DNA of 64,000 nucleotides from positions 3,472,001-3,536,000 of the forward strand of contig NZ_CP041040.1 of the NCBI RefSeq assembly GCF_006385575.1, in the 5' to 3' direction. Of the stretch, positions 8,542-18,455 are shown piece after piece. This stretch comes from Microbacterium foliorum. Lineage in GTDB: Bacteria > Actinomycetota > Actinomycetes > Actinomycetales > Microbacteriaceae. The notes beneath the pieces were generated by a model. That model was not told the DNA's origin. It searched no databases and worked only from the letters and a program-made list of their open reading frames with translations. A program made the translations under genes and the position numbers. Position 1 is the stretch's first letter, and every line of letters starts with the position of its first letter.

Positions 8542-9081
8542 GTGCGCGAACCAGAGCTGCCGCACTCCCCCACTGCGATCGAACTGCTCTTCGACCCGGC
8601 GGCCGAGACCGCGATCCGGGCCGAATGGGAGGCTCTCGCCGCACACGGCATGTCGAGCCTCGCGAGGCACACGTCGGCGAGCAACAGCCCTCACATCACG
8701 CTGGTCGCTCGCATTGGGCTGCCGAAGGTGGACCCGCGCGTCCTGGTAGACATACCGTCGTTCCCGATCACGCTGGGCGCTCCCCTGCTCTTCGGCAGCG
8801 GCGAGCGCCGCGTGCTGGCCCGCAGCATCGTTCCGAGTGCGGAGCTCATCGGCCTCCGCGAGACGATCCTGACCGCGATCGGGCCGGGCGACGATGCCCC
8901 GCACACCGCACCGGGCGAGTGGATGCCGCACGTCGCCCTCGCCCGCCGGCTGCGCATCGCCGACCTTGCGGCAGCGCTCGAGCTGATCGGCGGCGACGTC
9001 CACGGTCACGCCCACAGCGTGCGGCACTGGGACCCCGCCACCGCGGTGATCACGACTCTCGCGGAGATGCGGCAGGCATAG
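8542..9081 (+). CDS. 2'-5' RNA ligase / 2H phosphoesterase-like protein
   Basis: Small cytosolic protein, 179 residues, resembling the 2H phosphoesterase superfamily (LigT, cyclic phosphodiesterase). Two His motifs are spaced as expected: H51-I-T53 in PHITLVAR and H130-V-A132 in PHVALARR. The second motif has Ala where the catalytic Thr/Ser normally sits, so activity may be reduced. GTG start, six bases after the ROK gene, suggesting cotranscription. Substrate unknown. Confidence 0.7.
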   Translation: MREPELPHSPTAIELLFDPAAETAIRAEWEALAAHGMSSLARHTSASNSPHITLVARIGLPKVDPRVLVDIPSFPITLGAPLLFGSGERRVLARSIVPSAELIGLRETILTAIGPGDDAPHTAPGEWMPHVALARRLRIADLAAALELIGGDVHGHAHSVRHWDPATAVITTLAEMRQA

Positions 9082-9110
9082 CCGGGCGACCCTCACGGAG
9101 CGGAGTCGCC

Positions 9111-10031
9111 TCAATGAGGTGAGGGGAACGCGTCGCGTTGCACGCGAACGGCGACATCCTGCAGGGCTCGGAGCACACGCCTGACCGCCGTGTAGGCCAG
9201 CACATCCGGCCGAGCCAGCACGTCGACGTGGCGGATCAGATCCACATCCGACAGCGGCCTGAGAACGAGGCCGTCCACCGCCAGAGGCGTCGCGGTGGTG
9301 CGGGGCATGACGGCGATCGCCGCCCCCGCCCTCACGACCTCCGCCGTCACCGAGAACTCGTTGATGCGATGCGCGATCCGCAGCGGCGCCCCCGATAGTG
9401 CCGCGAGGTGGTCGAGCACACCCGCGAGAGGGAATCCCGCGTGCACCGACACCCACTCCTCGTCGCGGAGGTCGGCGAGAGTGATGCCCGCTCGGCCGGC
9501 GAGACGGTGACCTGCGGGGAGGGCGATGTCGAGCGACTCCTCGACGAGCGGGATCGCGACGACTCGATCAGCGGGCCAGGGGGCGTCGTGCGCGAGCCGA
9601 TGGGCGATGACGAGATCGTGGTCGGCGGTGAGCCCGGGAAAGTCCCGGTGCGGTACGTCGGCATCGGCAAGGCGGACGGCAGGACTCCCGTCTAGCTCTC
9701 TCAGGAGCGGCCGGAACAGGGCGAGTCCTGCGCTGTTGAACGACGACACCCGCACCGGCCGGTCGCCTGCTTCGAGGAGCGCCCCGATCGAGTCGCGTGC
9801 CGCGGTCAGCGCCTCATCGACACGCGTGCTCGCGGCGGCCAACGCCTCGCCCGCCGCGGTCAGGATCAGGACTCGACCCCGGCGCACCGTAAGCGGCAGG
9901 GCCACCGCCGACTGCAAAGTCGCGAGCTGCTGCGAGACCGCCGACGCCGAGATTCCGAGAGCGGCAGCGACGGCGGTCACACTGCCTCGGTCGCGAAGCT
10001 CCCGGAGCAGTCGAAGGTGGGTCGGATCCAT
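9111..10031 (-). CDS. LysR family transcriptional regulator
   Basis: LysR-type regulator, 306 residues. The N-terminal winged helix is clear (SVTAVAAALGISASAVSQQL, residues 17-36), followed by a two-lobed effector domain. It is divergent from a DMT-family exporter, so it most likely controls that gene and itself; the short gap contains a TAAGG/CCTTA palindrome. Effector unknown. Confidence 0.9.
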   Translation of the reverse strand: MDPTHLRLLRELRDRGSVTAVAAALGISASAVSQQLATLQSAVALPLTVRRGRVLILTAAGEALAAASTRVDEALTAARDSIGALLEAGDRPVRVSSFNSAGLALFRPLLRELDGSPAVRLADADVPHRDFPGLTADHDLVIAHRLAHDAPWPADRVVAIPLVEESLDIALPAGHRLAGRAGITLADLRDEEWVSVHAGFPLAGVLDHLAALSGAPLRIAHRINEFSVTAEVVRAGAAIAVMPRTTATPLAVDGLVLRPLSDVDLIRHVDVLARPDVLAYTAVRRVLRALQDVAVRVQRDAFPSPH

Positions 10032-10044
10032 AAGGCCAACCTTA
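10031..10044. promoter_or_regulatory. Candidate LysR-binding palindrome
   Basis: TAAGGCCAACCTTA is a perfect 5-4-5 inverted repeat touching the first base of the LysR ATG, in the gap between the regulator and the exporter. LysR autoregulatory sites often overlap their own start region. Only position and symmetry support it. Confidence 0.4.
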
Positions 10045-10102
10045 AAGGAGAATCAAGCAGCTGCATCTGGGTCTTCATCGAGAAAGACGAGAGTGTGGAG
10101 TC

Positions 10103-11044
10103 ATGCCTCGACGTCCGTCTCGCGATCTGCTCGTCGACGTCCTGCTCGTCGGCGTGGCGGTGGTGTGGGGCGCGAGCTTCATGGCAGCCAAGAGCCTGAC
10201 TCTCGAGACGGGCGTCCCCTCCGCGGTCGCACTCCGGTTCCTCGTCGCAGCAGTCGCTCTCGGTGTGATCTGCGCGGTGCGCAAAGAGCGGATGCCGCGT
10301 GGCCGCGGGCTGGCCGCCGCCGTCCTCCTCGGCTTCTCCCAAGCCGCCATCATCGGCCTCGAGACCTGGGGCGTCCATCTCACCTCGGCGACCAATGCCG
10401 GGCTGCTCATCAGCCTCGCGCTCGTGCTCACCCCCGTGCTCGAGAGCCTCGCCGCGCGGTCGTGGCTTCCGCGCTCGTACTTCGTCGCCGCCGTCGCGGC
10501 CGTGGTGGGGGTCGCCCTTCTCGTGTCGGACGGCGGACTGCGGATGCCGACCGCAGGGGACGCCCTCGTGGTCGCGGCGGCGGTCGTGCGCGCGTTTCAC
10601 GTGACGGCGAGCGCCAGGCTCACCCGCGACCGCGGGGACAGCACGCTCGCCGTCGTCCTGGTTCAGCTCATCGTCTGTGCAGGGACAGCATGGCTGGTCG
10701 CAGGGGCGGAGCTGCCCGCGGCCGTCGCACGGCTGGACGGATCGGGGTGGGCGAACGTCCTGTTCCTCGGGCTGATGTGCTCAGTGTTCGCGTTCGTCGT
10801 TCAGCTCTGGGCGGTGCGGCACACCTCTGCGACGCGCGCGAGCATCCTCATGGGCACAGAGCCCGTCTGGGCGCTGCTCGTCGGAGTCCTGCTCGCCGGG
10901 GAGAGCGTCGGGGCCTTCGGCCTGCTCGGCGCCGCGCTCATCGTCGCCGCTTCGTACGCAGGGCAGGCGATCGAACGCCGCCACCGGCAGCGCGCGCTCA
11001 GGCCGCCGGTCGTGGCGCTGAACAGCAGCAACTCTCAGGCGTAG
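10103..11044 (+). CDS. EamA/DMT family transporter
   Basis: Drug/metabolite-type membrane protein, 313 residues, ten predicted spans made of two EamA repeats: the first begins near VVWGASFMAAKS and the second near GLMCSVFAFVVQLWAV, which ends in the usual ASILMGTEPVWALLVG helix. Members export amino acids or other metabolites or take up nucleotide sugars; substrate is unknown. Divergent from the LysR gene. Its last ten bases overlap the end of the convergent aldo/keto reductase. Confidence 0.88.
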   Translation: MPRRPSRDLLVDVLLVGVAVVWGASFMAAKSLTLETGVPSAVALRFLVAAVALGVICAVRKERMPRGRGLAAAVLLGFSQAAIIGLETWGVHLTSATNAGLLISLALVLTPVLESLAARSWLPRSYFVAAVAAVVGVALLVSDGGLRMPTAGDALVVAAAVVRAFHVTASARLTRDRGDSTLAVVLVQLIVCAGTAWLVAGAELPAAVARLDGSGWANVLFLGLMCSVFAFVVQLWAVRHTSATRASILMGTEPVWALLVGVLLAGESVGAFGLLGAALIVAASYAGQAIERRHRQRALRPPVVALNSSNSQA

Positions 11045-11949
11045 TCGCTGTCGTCCACCGGGGAAGGCGCCGGACCCAGGCTCGCGACGGCGTCCCACAG
11101 CCCGTCCGGGACCTCCGTCTGCTCCAGCTCGTCGAGCTGTTCACGGCGATGCGGTGACGACACCCCGACGACAGTGGAGTCGACCAGCGGGGACCGCAGC
11201 GAGTAGTGCAGCGCTGCGGCAGCCATCGACGTTCCATGGTCGGCGCAGACGCGCTGCAACCGCTCGGTCCACGCCAGCAGCTCCTCGCCGGCGGGCCGAT
11301 ACGCATACTGCGCACCGGGATGCGGGCCCTTGACGAGCAGTCCCGAACCGAACGGCGCGGCGTTGAACACGGCCATGCCGCGCGCCTTGGCGTCGGCGAA
11401 GACAGGCTCAGCCGAGTGATCCACCAGCGTGAATCGGTTGTGGATCAGCACGGCGTCGAACACCCCCGTCTCGACGTACTTCGCCATCAGCGGCACCGGA
11501 GCGGCCGCCACGCCGATCGCGTCCACCACGCCGGCGCTGCGGAGTTCGATGAGCCCCTGCACCGCACCGCCGATCGAGATCGAGTCCTCGAACGACACCG
11601 AGTACGGGTCGTGCAGGTGCAGCAGCGGAAGCCGGTCGACCCCGAGCCGGGCGGTCGTCTCCTCGAACGAGCGGAGGACGCGGTCGCGGTCGAACACTCC
11701 GGTCTCAGGGTCCTGATCCACCTTCGAGATGACCCGCGAACCGTCCAACCCGAGTTCGCGCAGCGCGATTCCGAGCACTGCCTCGGAGCGACCCGCGGAG
11801 TAGTTGTTCGAGGTGTCCACGAACCCGTGTCGGCTCGTGAGCAGGTCGATCGCGACCTCGACGGCCGCTCTCTCCTCGGCGGACCCCGGCTCCGAATGCC
11901 GGCCGAGGCCGGAGGTTCCGAGGGTGATGGCGGTCGGTTCGATCTTCAT
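11035..11949 (-). CDS. Aldo/keto reductase (L-fucose/galactose dehydrogenase-like)
   Basis: NADP-dependent oxidoreductase, 304 residues, TIM-barrel family. Visible: opening strand with TSGLGRHSEPG, the catalytic Asp-Tyr region in DTSNNYSAGRSEAVLG (Asp42, Tyr47 type), a Lys in VISKVDQD and a His in LLHLHDPYS. The C-terminal TVVGVSSPHRREQL is the cofactor-binding end. Resembles the branch acting on L-fucose or D-threo-aldoses; that is a loose match. Convergent with the DMT transporter. Confidence 0.8.
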   Translation of the reverse strand: MKIEPTAITLGTSGLGRHSEPGSAEERAAVEVAIDLLTSRHGFVDTSNNYSAGRSEAVLGIALRELGLDGSRVISKVDQDPETGVFDRDRVLRSFEETTARLGVDRLPLLHLHDPYSVSFEDSISIGGAVQGLIELRSAGVVDAIGVAAAPVPLMAKYVETGVFDAVLIHNRFTLVDHSAEPVFADAKARGMAVFNAAPFGSGLLVKGPHPGAQYAYRPAGEELLAWTERLQRVCADHGTSMAAAALHYSLRSPLVDSTVVGVSSPHRREQLDELEQTEVPDGLWDAVASLGPAPSPVDDSDYA

Positions 11950-12020
11950 CCGCTGGATTCCGTTCTACTGGGGGCCGGTCGTCGCGGTTCTGCTGCCACT
12001 GTATCGCCGGGCGATCCGCC

Positions 12021-13379
12021 TCACTCCACGAGCAGTGCGGGCTCCTCGAGCACGGATGCCACGTCGGCGATGAAGCGGCTCATGCCGTCGCCGTCGATCA
12101 CGCGGTGGTCGAACGACCCCGCCACGGTGGTGACCCAGCGGGGGCGCACCTCACCGTCGACGACCCACGGCTTCTGGCTGATCGTGCCCATCGCCACGAT
12201 CCCTGCCTCGCCGGGGTTGATGATCGGCGTGCCGGCATCCATCCCGAAGACACCGATGTTGGTGATCGTGATGGTGCCGCCCTGCTGGTCGGCCGGGCTC
12301 GTCTTGCCCTCGCGCGCGGTGAGGGTCAGCCGGTTCAGCGCGCGGGCGAGGTCCTTCATGCTGAGGTCCTGCGCGTCCTTGATGTTCGGCACGAGCAGGC
12401 CGCGAGGCGTCGCCGCCGCGATGCCGAGGTTCACGTAGTGGCGCACGGCGATCTCGGCGCCGCCCTCGGTCTCGATCCACGCCGCGTTGACCATCGGGGT
12501 GCGACGCGCGGCCCAGATCACGGCACGGGCCATGATCAGCAGCGGAGAGACGCGGATGTCGGCGTAGTCGGGCGACGCCTTCAGGCGCTTGACGAGCTCC
12601 ATCGTGCGGCTCGCATCGATCTCCTTCCACACGGTGACGTGCGGGGCGGAGTAGGCGCTCTGCACCATCGCCGACGACGTGGCCTTGCGCACTCCCTTGA
12701 CCGGGATGGACTCGGTGCGATCGTCGCTCTGGCTGGAAGCGGGTGCCGGGGCCGGCGACAGCCCGCGAGCAAGGCCCGCTGCAGCATTCTGCGGCGCGGG
12801 CACGGTCTCTTCGCGCACGGCGCCCCACTCGGGAGTCTCGATGTTGCGGAAGACGCTGGCCTGCGAGGCGTGGGTCATCACGTCGTCGCGGGTCACCTCT
12901 CCGTCGGCTCCCGTGGGGGTGACGGTCGTGAGGTCGACGCCCAGGTCGCGGGCGAGCTTGCGGATCGGCGGCTTCGCGATCACGCCCACCGACGAGCGAA
13001 CGGGGCGCTCTGCCGGACGCTTGCGACGAGAGGTGGCGCCGCCACCCGTGCCGTAGCCGACCAGCACCGAGCCACCGCCCTCTTCAGGCGCGGGCGCCTC
13101 GGCCGTGGCGATCACGCCGGGTCCGGCGTCGTCCCGCGCATCCGTCACGAACGTGATGATCGGCGAGCCGACCTCGACCGTCGCGCCCTCGGCGGCGAGC
13201 AGTTCGCCGACGACTCCCGCGTGCGGCGAGGGCAGCTCGACGAGCGACTTGGCGGTCTCGATCTCGCAGATCACGTCGTTGATGGCGACGGTGTCACCGG
13301 GCGCGACCTTCCACGCCACGATCTCGGCCTCGGTCAGGCCCTCTCCCACATCGGGGAGGTTGAAGTTCTGCGTGCTCAT
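12021..13379 (-). CDS. 2-oxoacid dehydrogenase dihydrolipoyl acyltransferase (E2)
   Basis: E2 core of a 2-oxoacid dehydrogenase, most likely the branched-chain complex, 452 residues. Domains in order: one lipoyl domain (1-80) with the lipoyl lysine in [11 protein letters not shown], a linker of about 50 residues, a peripheral-subunit-binding domain ([19 protein letters not shown], about 135-170), then the catalytic domain ending with the active-site motif DHRVIDGDG. Third gene of E1alpha-E1beta-E2; a lipoamide dehydrogenase gene is not nearby. Confidence 0.93.
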   Translation of the reverse strand: MSTQNFNLPDVGEGLTEAEIVAWKVAPGDTVAINDVICEIETAKSLVELPSPHAGVVGELLAAEGATVEVGSPIITFVTDARDDAGPGVIATAEAPAPEEGGGSVLVGYGTGGGATSRRKRPAERPVRSSVGVIAKPPIRKLARDLGVDLTTVTPTGADGEVTRDDVMTHASQASVFRNIETPEWGAVREETVPAPQNAAAGLARGLSPAPAPASSQSDDRTESIPVKGVRKATSSAMVQSAYSAPHVTVWKEIDASRTMELVKRLKASPDYADIRVSPLLIMARAVIWAARRTPMVNAAWIETEGGAEIAVRHYVNLGIAAATPRGLLVPNIKDAQDLSMKDLARALNRLTLTAREGKTSPADQQGGTITITNIGVFGMDAGTPIINPGEAGIVAMGTISQKPWVVDGEVRPRWVTTVAGSFDHRVIDGDGMSRFIADVASVLEEPALLVE

Positions 13380-13415
13380 GTGCGGTCCTTTCGGAACGGC
13401 GAGATCGGGGTGGGA

Positions 13416-14396
13416 TCAGTAGGCGAGGGAGCGGTCGACGGCCTCGAGGATGCGGTCCGCATCCGGAAGGTAGGTGCCCTCGAGCTTCGCGGGCGGGAAC
13501 GGGGTGTCGTACCCCGAGACCCGCAGCACCGGCGCCTCGAGTGCATAGAACGCGCGCTCCATGACGGTCGCTGCGATCTCGCTGCCGATGCTGACGAACC
13601 CCTGCGCCTCCTGCGCGTAGACCATGCGTCCGGTCTTGCGCACCGAACTCAGGATCGGCTCGTAGTCGACCGGCGACAGCGAACGCACATCGACGACCTC
13701 GCAGCTGGTGCCCTCGGCCTCGGCGAGCGCCGCCGCCTGCAGCAGTGTCGTGACCATGGCGCCGTGTCCGACGAGCGTCACGTCGGACCCGGTGCGCACG
13801 ACGCGAGACGAGTGCAGCGGAGCAGCCGACGCGTCGAGCTCGACCTCGCCCTTCTGCCAGTAGCGGCTCTTGGGCTCCATGAAGATCACCGGGTCGTTCG
13901 ACGCGATGGCCTCCTGGATCATCCAGTACGCGTCGTTCGGGGTCGACGGCGACACCACCCGCAGCCCCGGGGTGTGCGCGAAGTACGCCTCGGGGCTCTC
14001 CTGGTGGTGCTCGACGGCACCGATGTGTCCGCCGTACGGGATGCGGATCACGATCGGCAGGCTCAACTTGCCCTCGTGCCGGTTGGTGAGTTTGGCGAGC
14101 TGCGTCGTGATCTGGTCGAACGCGGGGAACACGAAGCCGTCGAACTGGATCTCGATCACAGGGCGGAACCCGGTCATCGCGAGCCCGATCGCTGTGCCGA
14201 CGATCCCCGACTCGGCGAGGGGTGTGTCGAGCACACGCTTGTCGCCGAAGTCGCGCTGCAGATGCTCGGTGACGCGGAAGACGCCGCCGAGCTTGCCGAT
14301 GTCCTCGCCCATGAGCAGGACCTTGGAGTCGTCCTCCATCGCCCGGCGCAGGCCCGAGTTGAGCGCCTTGCTGAGGGGCATCGTCTCCAGGGTCAC
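13416..14396 (-). CDS. 2-oxoacid dehydrogenase E1 beta subunit
   Basis: Beta subunit of the thiamine-diphosphate-dependent E1 component, 326 residues. Contains the conserved LLMGEDIGKLGGVFRVT, the DTPLAESGIVGTAIGLAM pocket and the C-terminal transketolase domain (GSDVTLVGHGAMVTT). I use GTG at 14396: AGGAGA lies seven bases upstream, and GTGA overlaps the E1 alpha stop. An ATG at 14381 is the alternative. The longer open frame upstream is not coding. Confidence 0.93.
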   Translation of the reverse strand: MTLETMPLSKALNSGLRRAMEDDSKVLLMGEDIGKLGGVFRVTEHLQRDFGDKRVLDTPLAESGIVGTAIGLAMTGFRPVIEIQFDGFVFPAFDQITTQLAKLTNRHEGKLSLPIVIRIPYGGHIGAVEHHQESPEAYFAHTPGLRVVSPSTPNDAYWMIQEAIASNDPVIFMEPKSRYWQKGEVELDASAAPLHSSRVVRTGSDVTLVGHGAMVTTLLQAAALAEAEGTSCEVVDVRSLSPVDYEPILSSVRKTGRMVYAQEAQGFVSIGSEIAATVMERAFYALEAPVLRVSGYDTPFPPAKLEGTYLPDADRILEAVDRSLAY

Positions 14397-15520
14397 TTGC
14401 TGTCTCCTTCGAAAGACGCCTCGTATCGCGCGTGCCAGGCCTTCTGCTCCGCGATGAGCGGATGCGGCTCGCTGTACACGTGGTCGAAGATCAGGTCTGC
14501 GGTGGGTGATCCGAGTTCGACGCTGCGCGAGCGCAGGTCTTCGGCCGCGTCCGCGGCCTCGGCATCCACATCGGCGAAGAACTGCCCGGCCGCTCCCCTG
14601 TTCTCGAGGAACGCGCGCATGCGGTCGATCGGGTCGCGCAGCGCCCACGACTGCTCTTCGTCCGAGCCGCGGTACTTGGTCGGGTCGTCGCTGGTGGTGT
14701 GGGCGCCGAGACGGTAGGTGACCGCCTCGATCGCACGAGGACCCTGGCTGCTGCGGGCCTCGTCGAGGGCGACCCGCGAGACGGCATAGCTGGCGAGCAC
14801 GTCGTTGCCGTCGACCCGGACGCTGGGGATGCCGTAGCCGGCGCTGCGCTCGACGAGCGGCACGCGCGACTGCGTCGCGACCGGCACGGAGATCGCCCAG
14901 TGGTTGTTCTGCAGGAAGAACACGGTGGGCGCCTGGTAGCTCGCGGCGAAGACCATCGCCTCGTGCACGTCGCCCTGGCTCGATGCCCCGTCGCCGTAGT
15001 AGACGATGACGGCTTCGTCGGTGTCGACGTCGCCGGTGCCGGATCGGCCGTCGAAGTTCAGCCCCATGGCAAACCCGGCGGCGTGCAGAACCTGCGAGCC
15101 GAGCACGAGGGTGTACAGCCGGGTGTTGCCGTTCTTCGGGTCTGTCGGGTCCCAGCCGCCGTGTGAGACACCGCGCATGAGCTTGATGATGTCGACGGGG
15201 TCGACGCCGCGGATGCGCGTCACGGCGTGCTCGCGATACGACGGGAAGATCGTGTCCTGCGCGCGGGCGGCGCGGGCGGATCCGACCTGGGCGGCCTCCT
15301 GCCCACGGCTCGGCGGCCACAGCGCGAGCTGCCCCTGACGCTGCAGGTTGGTCGCCTGGGTGTCGATCGCACGGATGACCACCATGTCGCGGTAGAACTG
15401 CTCGAGCTCGGCGTCGCTGATCGCTTCGATCAACGACAGATACTGCTCAGCAGCCGGACTCGGCGTGAAGCGGCCATCCTGATCCAGGACGCGGACGAGT
15501 TCAGTCTCTGACGAGGTCAC
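14393..15520 (-). CDS. 2-oxoacid dehydrogenase E1 alpha subunit
   Basis: Alpha subunit of the E1 decarboxylase, 375 residues. The thiamine-diphosphate motif is complete: GDGASSQGDVHEAMVFA then, about 25 residues on, LQNNHWA. Also seen is the regulatory/phosphorylation-loop analogue YRLGAHTTSDDPTKYR. With E1 beta and E2 downstream it forms the decarboxylating part of a branched-chain 2-oxoacid (or acetoin/pyruvate-type) dehydrogenase; the branched-chain reading is inference from the split alpha/beta E1 and organism group. Confidence 0.93.
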   Translation of the reverse strand: MTSSETELVRVLDQDGRFTPSPAAEQYLSLIEAISDAELEQFYRDMVVIRAIDTQATNLQRQGQLALWPPSRGQEAAQVGSARAARAQDTIFPSYREHAVTRIRGVDPVDIIKLMRGVSHGGWDPTDPKNGNTRLYTLVLGSQVLHAAGFAMGLNFDGRSGTGDVDTDEAVIVYYGDGASSQGDVHEAMVFAASYQAPTVFFLQNNHWAISVPVATQSRVPLVERSAGYGIPSVRVDGNDVLASYAVSRVALDEARSSQGPRAIEAVTYRLGAHTTSDDPTKYRGSDEEQSWALRDPIDRMRAFLENRGAAGQFFADVDAEAADAAEDLRSRSVELGSPTADLIFDHVYSEPHPLIAEQKAWHARYEASFEGDSK

Positions 15521-15615
15521 GATGCCACGCTACCGCCGCGCGCATGCTCGGTCACGCATACCTAGGACGTCCTCGCAACTGCCGGGAAACCGGAGAACAG
15601 GGCGCCCCGAGCCCG

Positions 15616-16683
15616 TCAGAGCTGGGTCGCTGCGACCTCGAGAACGCGATCGACGGATGCCTCTTCGCCGACCGAGATGCGGATGCCGTCGCCCGGGAAA
15701 GGTCGCACGATGAGGTCGGCGGACGCGAAGGCCGCCGCGACCTCGACCGTGCGCTCGCCGGCGGGCAGCCAGACGAAGTTGGCCTGGCTGTCGGGCACGT
15801 CCCACCCCTGCGTGCGGAGCCCTTCGACCAGGCGGGTGCGGCGCTCGACGATCACCGCGACGCGCTCGAGCAGCTCGGACTCGGCGTCGAGGCTGGCGAT
15901 GGCGGCGTTCTCGGCCGCCGATGTCACGGAGAGCGGGATGCCGGTGGTGCGCGCGGCGTCGAGCACCTTCTCGTGGCCGATCGCGTATCCGATGCGCAGA
16001 CCGGCGAGCCCGTAGGCCTTCGAGAAGGTGCGCAGCACCACGACGTTCGGATGCCGTTCGAAGACGCGCTCTGCGAGGCCGTCGACCGCACCGGGTGCGG
16101 TGACGAACTCGGCGTAGGCCTCGTCGAGGACGACCAGCACGTCGGTGGGGACGCGCTCGACGAACGTCGCGAACTCGTCGCTCGTGATGATCGGACCGGT
16201 CGGGTTGTTGGGGGTGCAGAGGATGACCGCGCGTGTGCGCTCGGTGACGGCGTCGGCCATCGCGTCGAGGTCGTGGCGGGAGTCTGTGGTGAGAGGCACC
16301 TGCACGCCGGTCGCACCGGCGACGAGCGGCAGGCTCGGATAGGCCTCGAACGACCGCCACGCGTAGATGACCTCGTCGCCGACCGATGCGGTGGCGAGGA
16401 TCAGCTGGTGGAGGATCGAGACGCTGCCCGCGGCGACGTGCACCTGCTCGGGAGCGACGGCGTAGCGGACGCCCAGACGTCCGCGCAGGCGGCCGGCGGT
16501 GGCATCCGGGTAGCGGTTGATCGGCGTCGTATGCTGCAGCGCTGCCGCAACGGAGGGAAGCGGCTCGAACGGGTTCTCGTTGCTCGAGAGCTTGAAGGCG
16601 TCGGGACCCGCCTGCTTGCCCTGTCGGTACGGCGCCAGGGCGGCGATGGCGGGGCGGATGCGCGGCAGGATCGGGTCGGTCAC
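15616..16683 (-). CDS. hisC: Histidinol-phosphate / aromatic aminotransferase (HisC family)
   Basis: PLP-dependent class II aminotransferase, 355 residues. Substrate-side opening [15 protein letters not shown] with [13 protein letters not shown], Asp-Tyr pair in LDEAYAEFV, and the PLP lysine in [15 protein letters not shown]. It lacks his-operon neighbours; in actinobacteria such stand-alone copies are often aromatic-amino-acid aminotransferases (Pat). It stands next to the 2-oxoacid dehydrogenase operon but is separated by 95 bases. GTG start with no ribosome site; see the promoter entry for the leaderless reading. Confidence 0.83.
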   Translation of the reverse strand: MTDPILPRIRPAIAALAPYRQGKQAGPDAFKLSSNENPFEPLPSVAAALQHTTPINRYPDATAGRLRGRLGVRYAVAPEQVHVAAGSVSILHQLILATASVGDEVIYAWRSFEAYPSLPLVAGATGVQVPLTTDSRHDLDAMADAVTERTRAVILCTPNNPTGPIITSDEFATFVERVPTDVLVVLDEAYAEFVTAPGAVDGLAERVFERHPNVVVLRTFSKAYGLAGLRIGYAIGHEKVLDAARTTGIPLSVTSAAENAAIASLDAESELLERVAVIVERRTRLVEGLRTQGWDVPDSQANFVWLPAGERTVEVAAAFASADLIVRPFPGDGIRISVGEEASVDRVLEVAATQL

Positions 16684-16690
16684 AAGGATG

Positions 16691-16696
16691 AGTCTA
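16691..16696 (-). promoter_or_regulatory. hisC -10 box, leaderless configuration
   Basis: TAGACT on the minus strand, followed by exactly seven bases and the GTG start. Actinobacterial TANNNT -10 boxes place transcription start about 6-8 bases downstream, so the mRNA would begin at the start codon. No purine-rich ribosome site precedes this GTG. Confidence 0.6.
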
Positions 16697-16735
16697 GATT
16701 CCACCGCCCTCCGGCGGAGCGCATGGAAGACTGGG

Positions 16736-17146
16736 ATGACTATGCGCTTCATCATCCGAGTCGTCGTCAACGCGTTCGCCCTCTGGGTCGTGACGCTGAT
16801 CCCCGCCCTGCAGGTGCAGATCACGGCGTTCGCGCCGGGCGAGACCCTGCAGCTCGTGCTCACTCTGCTCGCGGTCGCCGCGATCTTCGCGCTCGTGAAC
16901 ACCTTCATCGGCACGGTGGTGAAGATCGTCGCCTTCCCGCTGTACATCCTCACCCTCGGCCTGATCGGTTTCGTGATCAACGGGTTCCTGCTGTGGCTCA
17001 CGGCCTGGATCACGAGCGGCTTCGACTGGGGTCTCACGGTCGGCAGCTTCTGGTGGGGCGTGCTCGCGGCGCTCATCATCTCGCTGATCAACGGCGTCTT
17101 CGGCTTCATCCTGCGCCCGCAGAGCAAGAAGCAGCGCCGCGACTGA
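16736..17146 (+). CDS. Phage-holin-like 4-TMS membrane protein (PF04020 type)
   Basis: Small integral membrane protein, 136 residues, four hydrophobic spans (about 4-24, 32-52, 57-83, 94-125) and a basic tail QSKKQRRD. Matches the actinobacterial and firmicute family named after phage holins but found as a chromosomal gene; its cellular role is unknown. I choose ATG 16736, five bases after GGAAGA; ATG 16742 is in frame. Divergent from hisC with only 52 bases between. Confidence 0.85.
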   Translation: MTMRFIIRVVVNAFALWVVTLIPALQVQITAFAPGETLQLVLTLLAVAAIFALVNTFIGTVVKIVAFPLYILTLGLIGFVINGFLLWLTAWITSGFDWGLTVGSFWWGVLAALIISLINGVFGFILRPQSKKQRRD

Positions 17147-17177
17147 CGCGCAGTCGCACGCACCCTCCGCGCATCGG

Positions 17178-18455
17178 TCATTCGACGCGCTCGGCCTGAT
17201 ACTCGGTGCGCTCGATGACCTCGGCCGCGTCGAGCTCTCTCCAGAACTCGTCCATCGCGTCCATCCGAGGATCACTCAGATCATCGGCGGTCTTCGCGGT
17301 GTCGATGTAGGTGTCGAGGTGGTGCGCGTCGACTGCCAGGTCGCCGACCGTGTCGAGCGGGGTTCCTTGGGTCAGCAGGGTGACGCTGTCATCTGAGCCG
17401 GTTCCCTCGGGCGATCCTCCGCCCGCCAGGCTGGAGACCGGGTCGTCGGAATGACGGACCTGGATGATGGTCTGGTCGTCGTCGAGCGTCGGTTCGACCG
17501 GGCTCCCCGCGGTGATCTGCATCTGCACGTCGAACCCGCTCTCCATCGAGAGGTGCGCGGCGACCATCCCCGATTGCGAATGAGCGACGACATCGACCTC
17601 GTCGCCGGGCTGCGCTCCGGCCGCCTGGAGCGCCTCGATCGTCGACTGATACGACGCCGATCTCTGCCCGGTGTAGAGCTGGAGGTTGGACTTCGAGTCC
17701 CACGGCTCCTTTCCTCCCCACCCGACGCTCTGCGTTCCCTCCAGGTAGGCGACGAACTTCGTGCTGCCATCGGCGAACGAGTACTTCTCGACGGCGATCT
17801 GCGCTCCCGAAGTGCGCGGCATCCGCCCGAGAGCTCCCGCGAGACCTGACGGCGCGCCGGCGGGCGACGACGTCTTCACCGGCGCGACGGAGACGGCGTC
17901 TGCCTTGCCCGTGAGAGTCTCACCGAGACGCACCTTTCCGAGTCCCGACACGACTCCCACTGTCGCCACGGTCAGGAACAGCTGGTCGTAGAGCCCGGGC
18001 GTCACGACGTTGCCGGCGAGACCCTCGAAGCGCTCGGCGCGCCACTGGGCGATGAGGTCATCGGCCATCGCCCGGATGCGGTCGTCAGATGCCGCGAGCC
18101 GATCGGCCTGGCGCAACAGCCGCTGCGCCGTGCCCGGATCCGAGCGCTCGAGCATCTCGGCCTCGGCACGCAGCTCGACATACTCATAGGCATCGGCCAT
18201 GAGCAGGGTCGAGCGTGCGGTCTCCTGGCATTCGGAGTGCAGGCGAGCCACGTGCTGCCCCGACGACCACAGCCCGACGGTGTCGACGTGTGTGCTGAAG
18301 CCCGGAGTATCGACGATGATCCGATGCACGCGCATGATCGCCGCGCGCGCATCGTCGCAGCGGGAGGCGACGGCATCCAGGCGTCGAGCGACATCCCGCA
18401 GGGCGTCGGGGTCGACAGAGATCGCTCCGCCGTGATCGATCGTCAGCCCGGTCAC
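17178..18455 (-). CDS. WXG-like helical domain plus alpha/beta-hydrolase-like domain protein
   Basis: Unrecognised by name, 425 residues. Residues 10-145 are all-helical with the heptad feel and small-residue pattern of WXG100/LXG-like secretion partners (WSSG at 63-66). Residues 215-390 look like an alpha/beta hydrolase: nucleophile elbow VVAHSQSGM (Ser293), acid in RHSDDPV (Asp337/338), histidine in DAHHLDTY (His378/379), close to the DUF1023 arrangement. No Sec signal is visible; release by a type VII route is speculative. Overlaps the small upstream partner gene by four bases. Confidence 0.6.
   Translation of the reverse strand: MTGLTIDHGGAISVDPDALRDVARRLDAVASRCDDARAAIMRVHRIIVDTPGFSTHVDTVGLWSSGQHVARLHSECQETARSTLLMADAYEYVELRAEAEMLERSDPGTAQRLLRQADRLAASDDRIRAMADDLIAQWRAERFEGLAGNVVTPGLYDQLFLTVATVGVVSGLGKVRLGETLTGKADAVSVAPVKTSSPAGAPSGLAGALGRMPRTSGAQIAVEKYSFADGSTKFVAYLEGTQSVGWGGKEPWDSKSNLQLYTGQRSASYQSTIEALQAAGAQPGDEVDVVAHSQSGMVAAHLSMESGFDVQMQITAGSPVEPTLDDDQTIIQVRHSDDPVSSLAGGGSPEGTGSDDSVTLLTQGTPLDTVGDLAVDAHHLDTYIDTAKTADDLSDPRMDAMDEFWRELDAAEVIERTEYQAERVE

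Noticed and set aside
16736..17146. Holin-family name suggesting a prophage
   Set aside because: No phage genes, integrase or att-like repeats nearby; the family is common as a chromosomal membrane protein.
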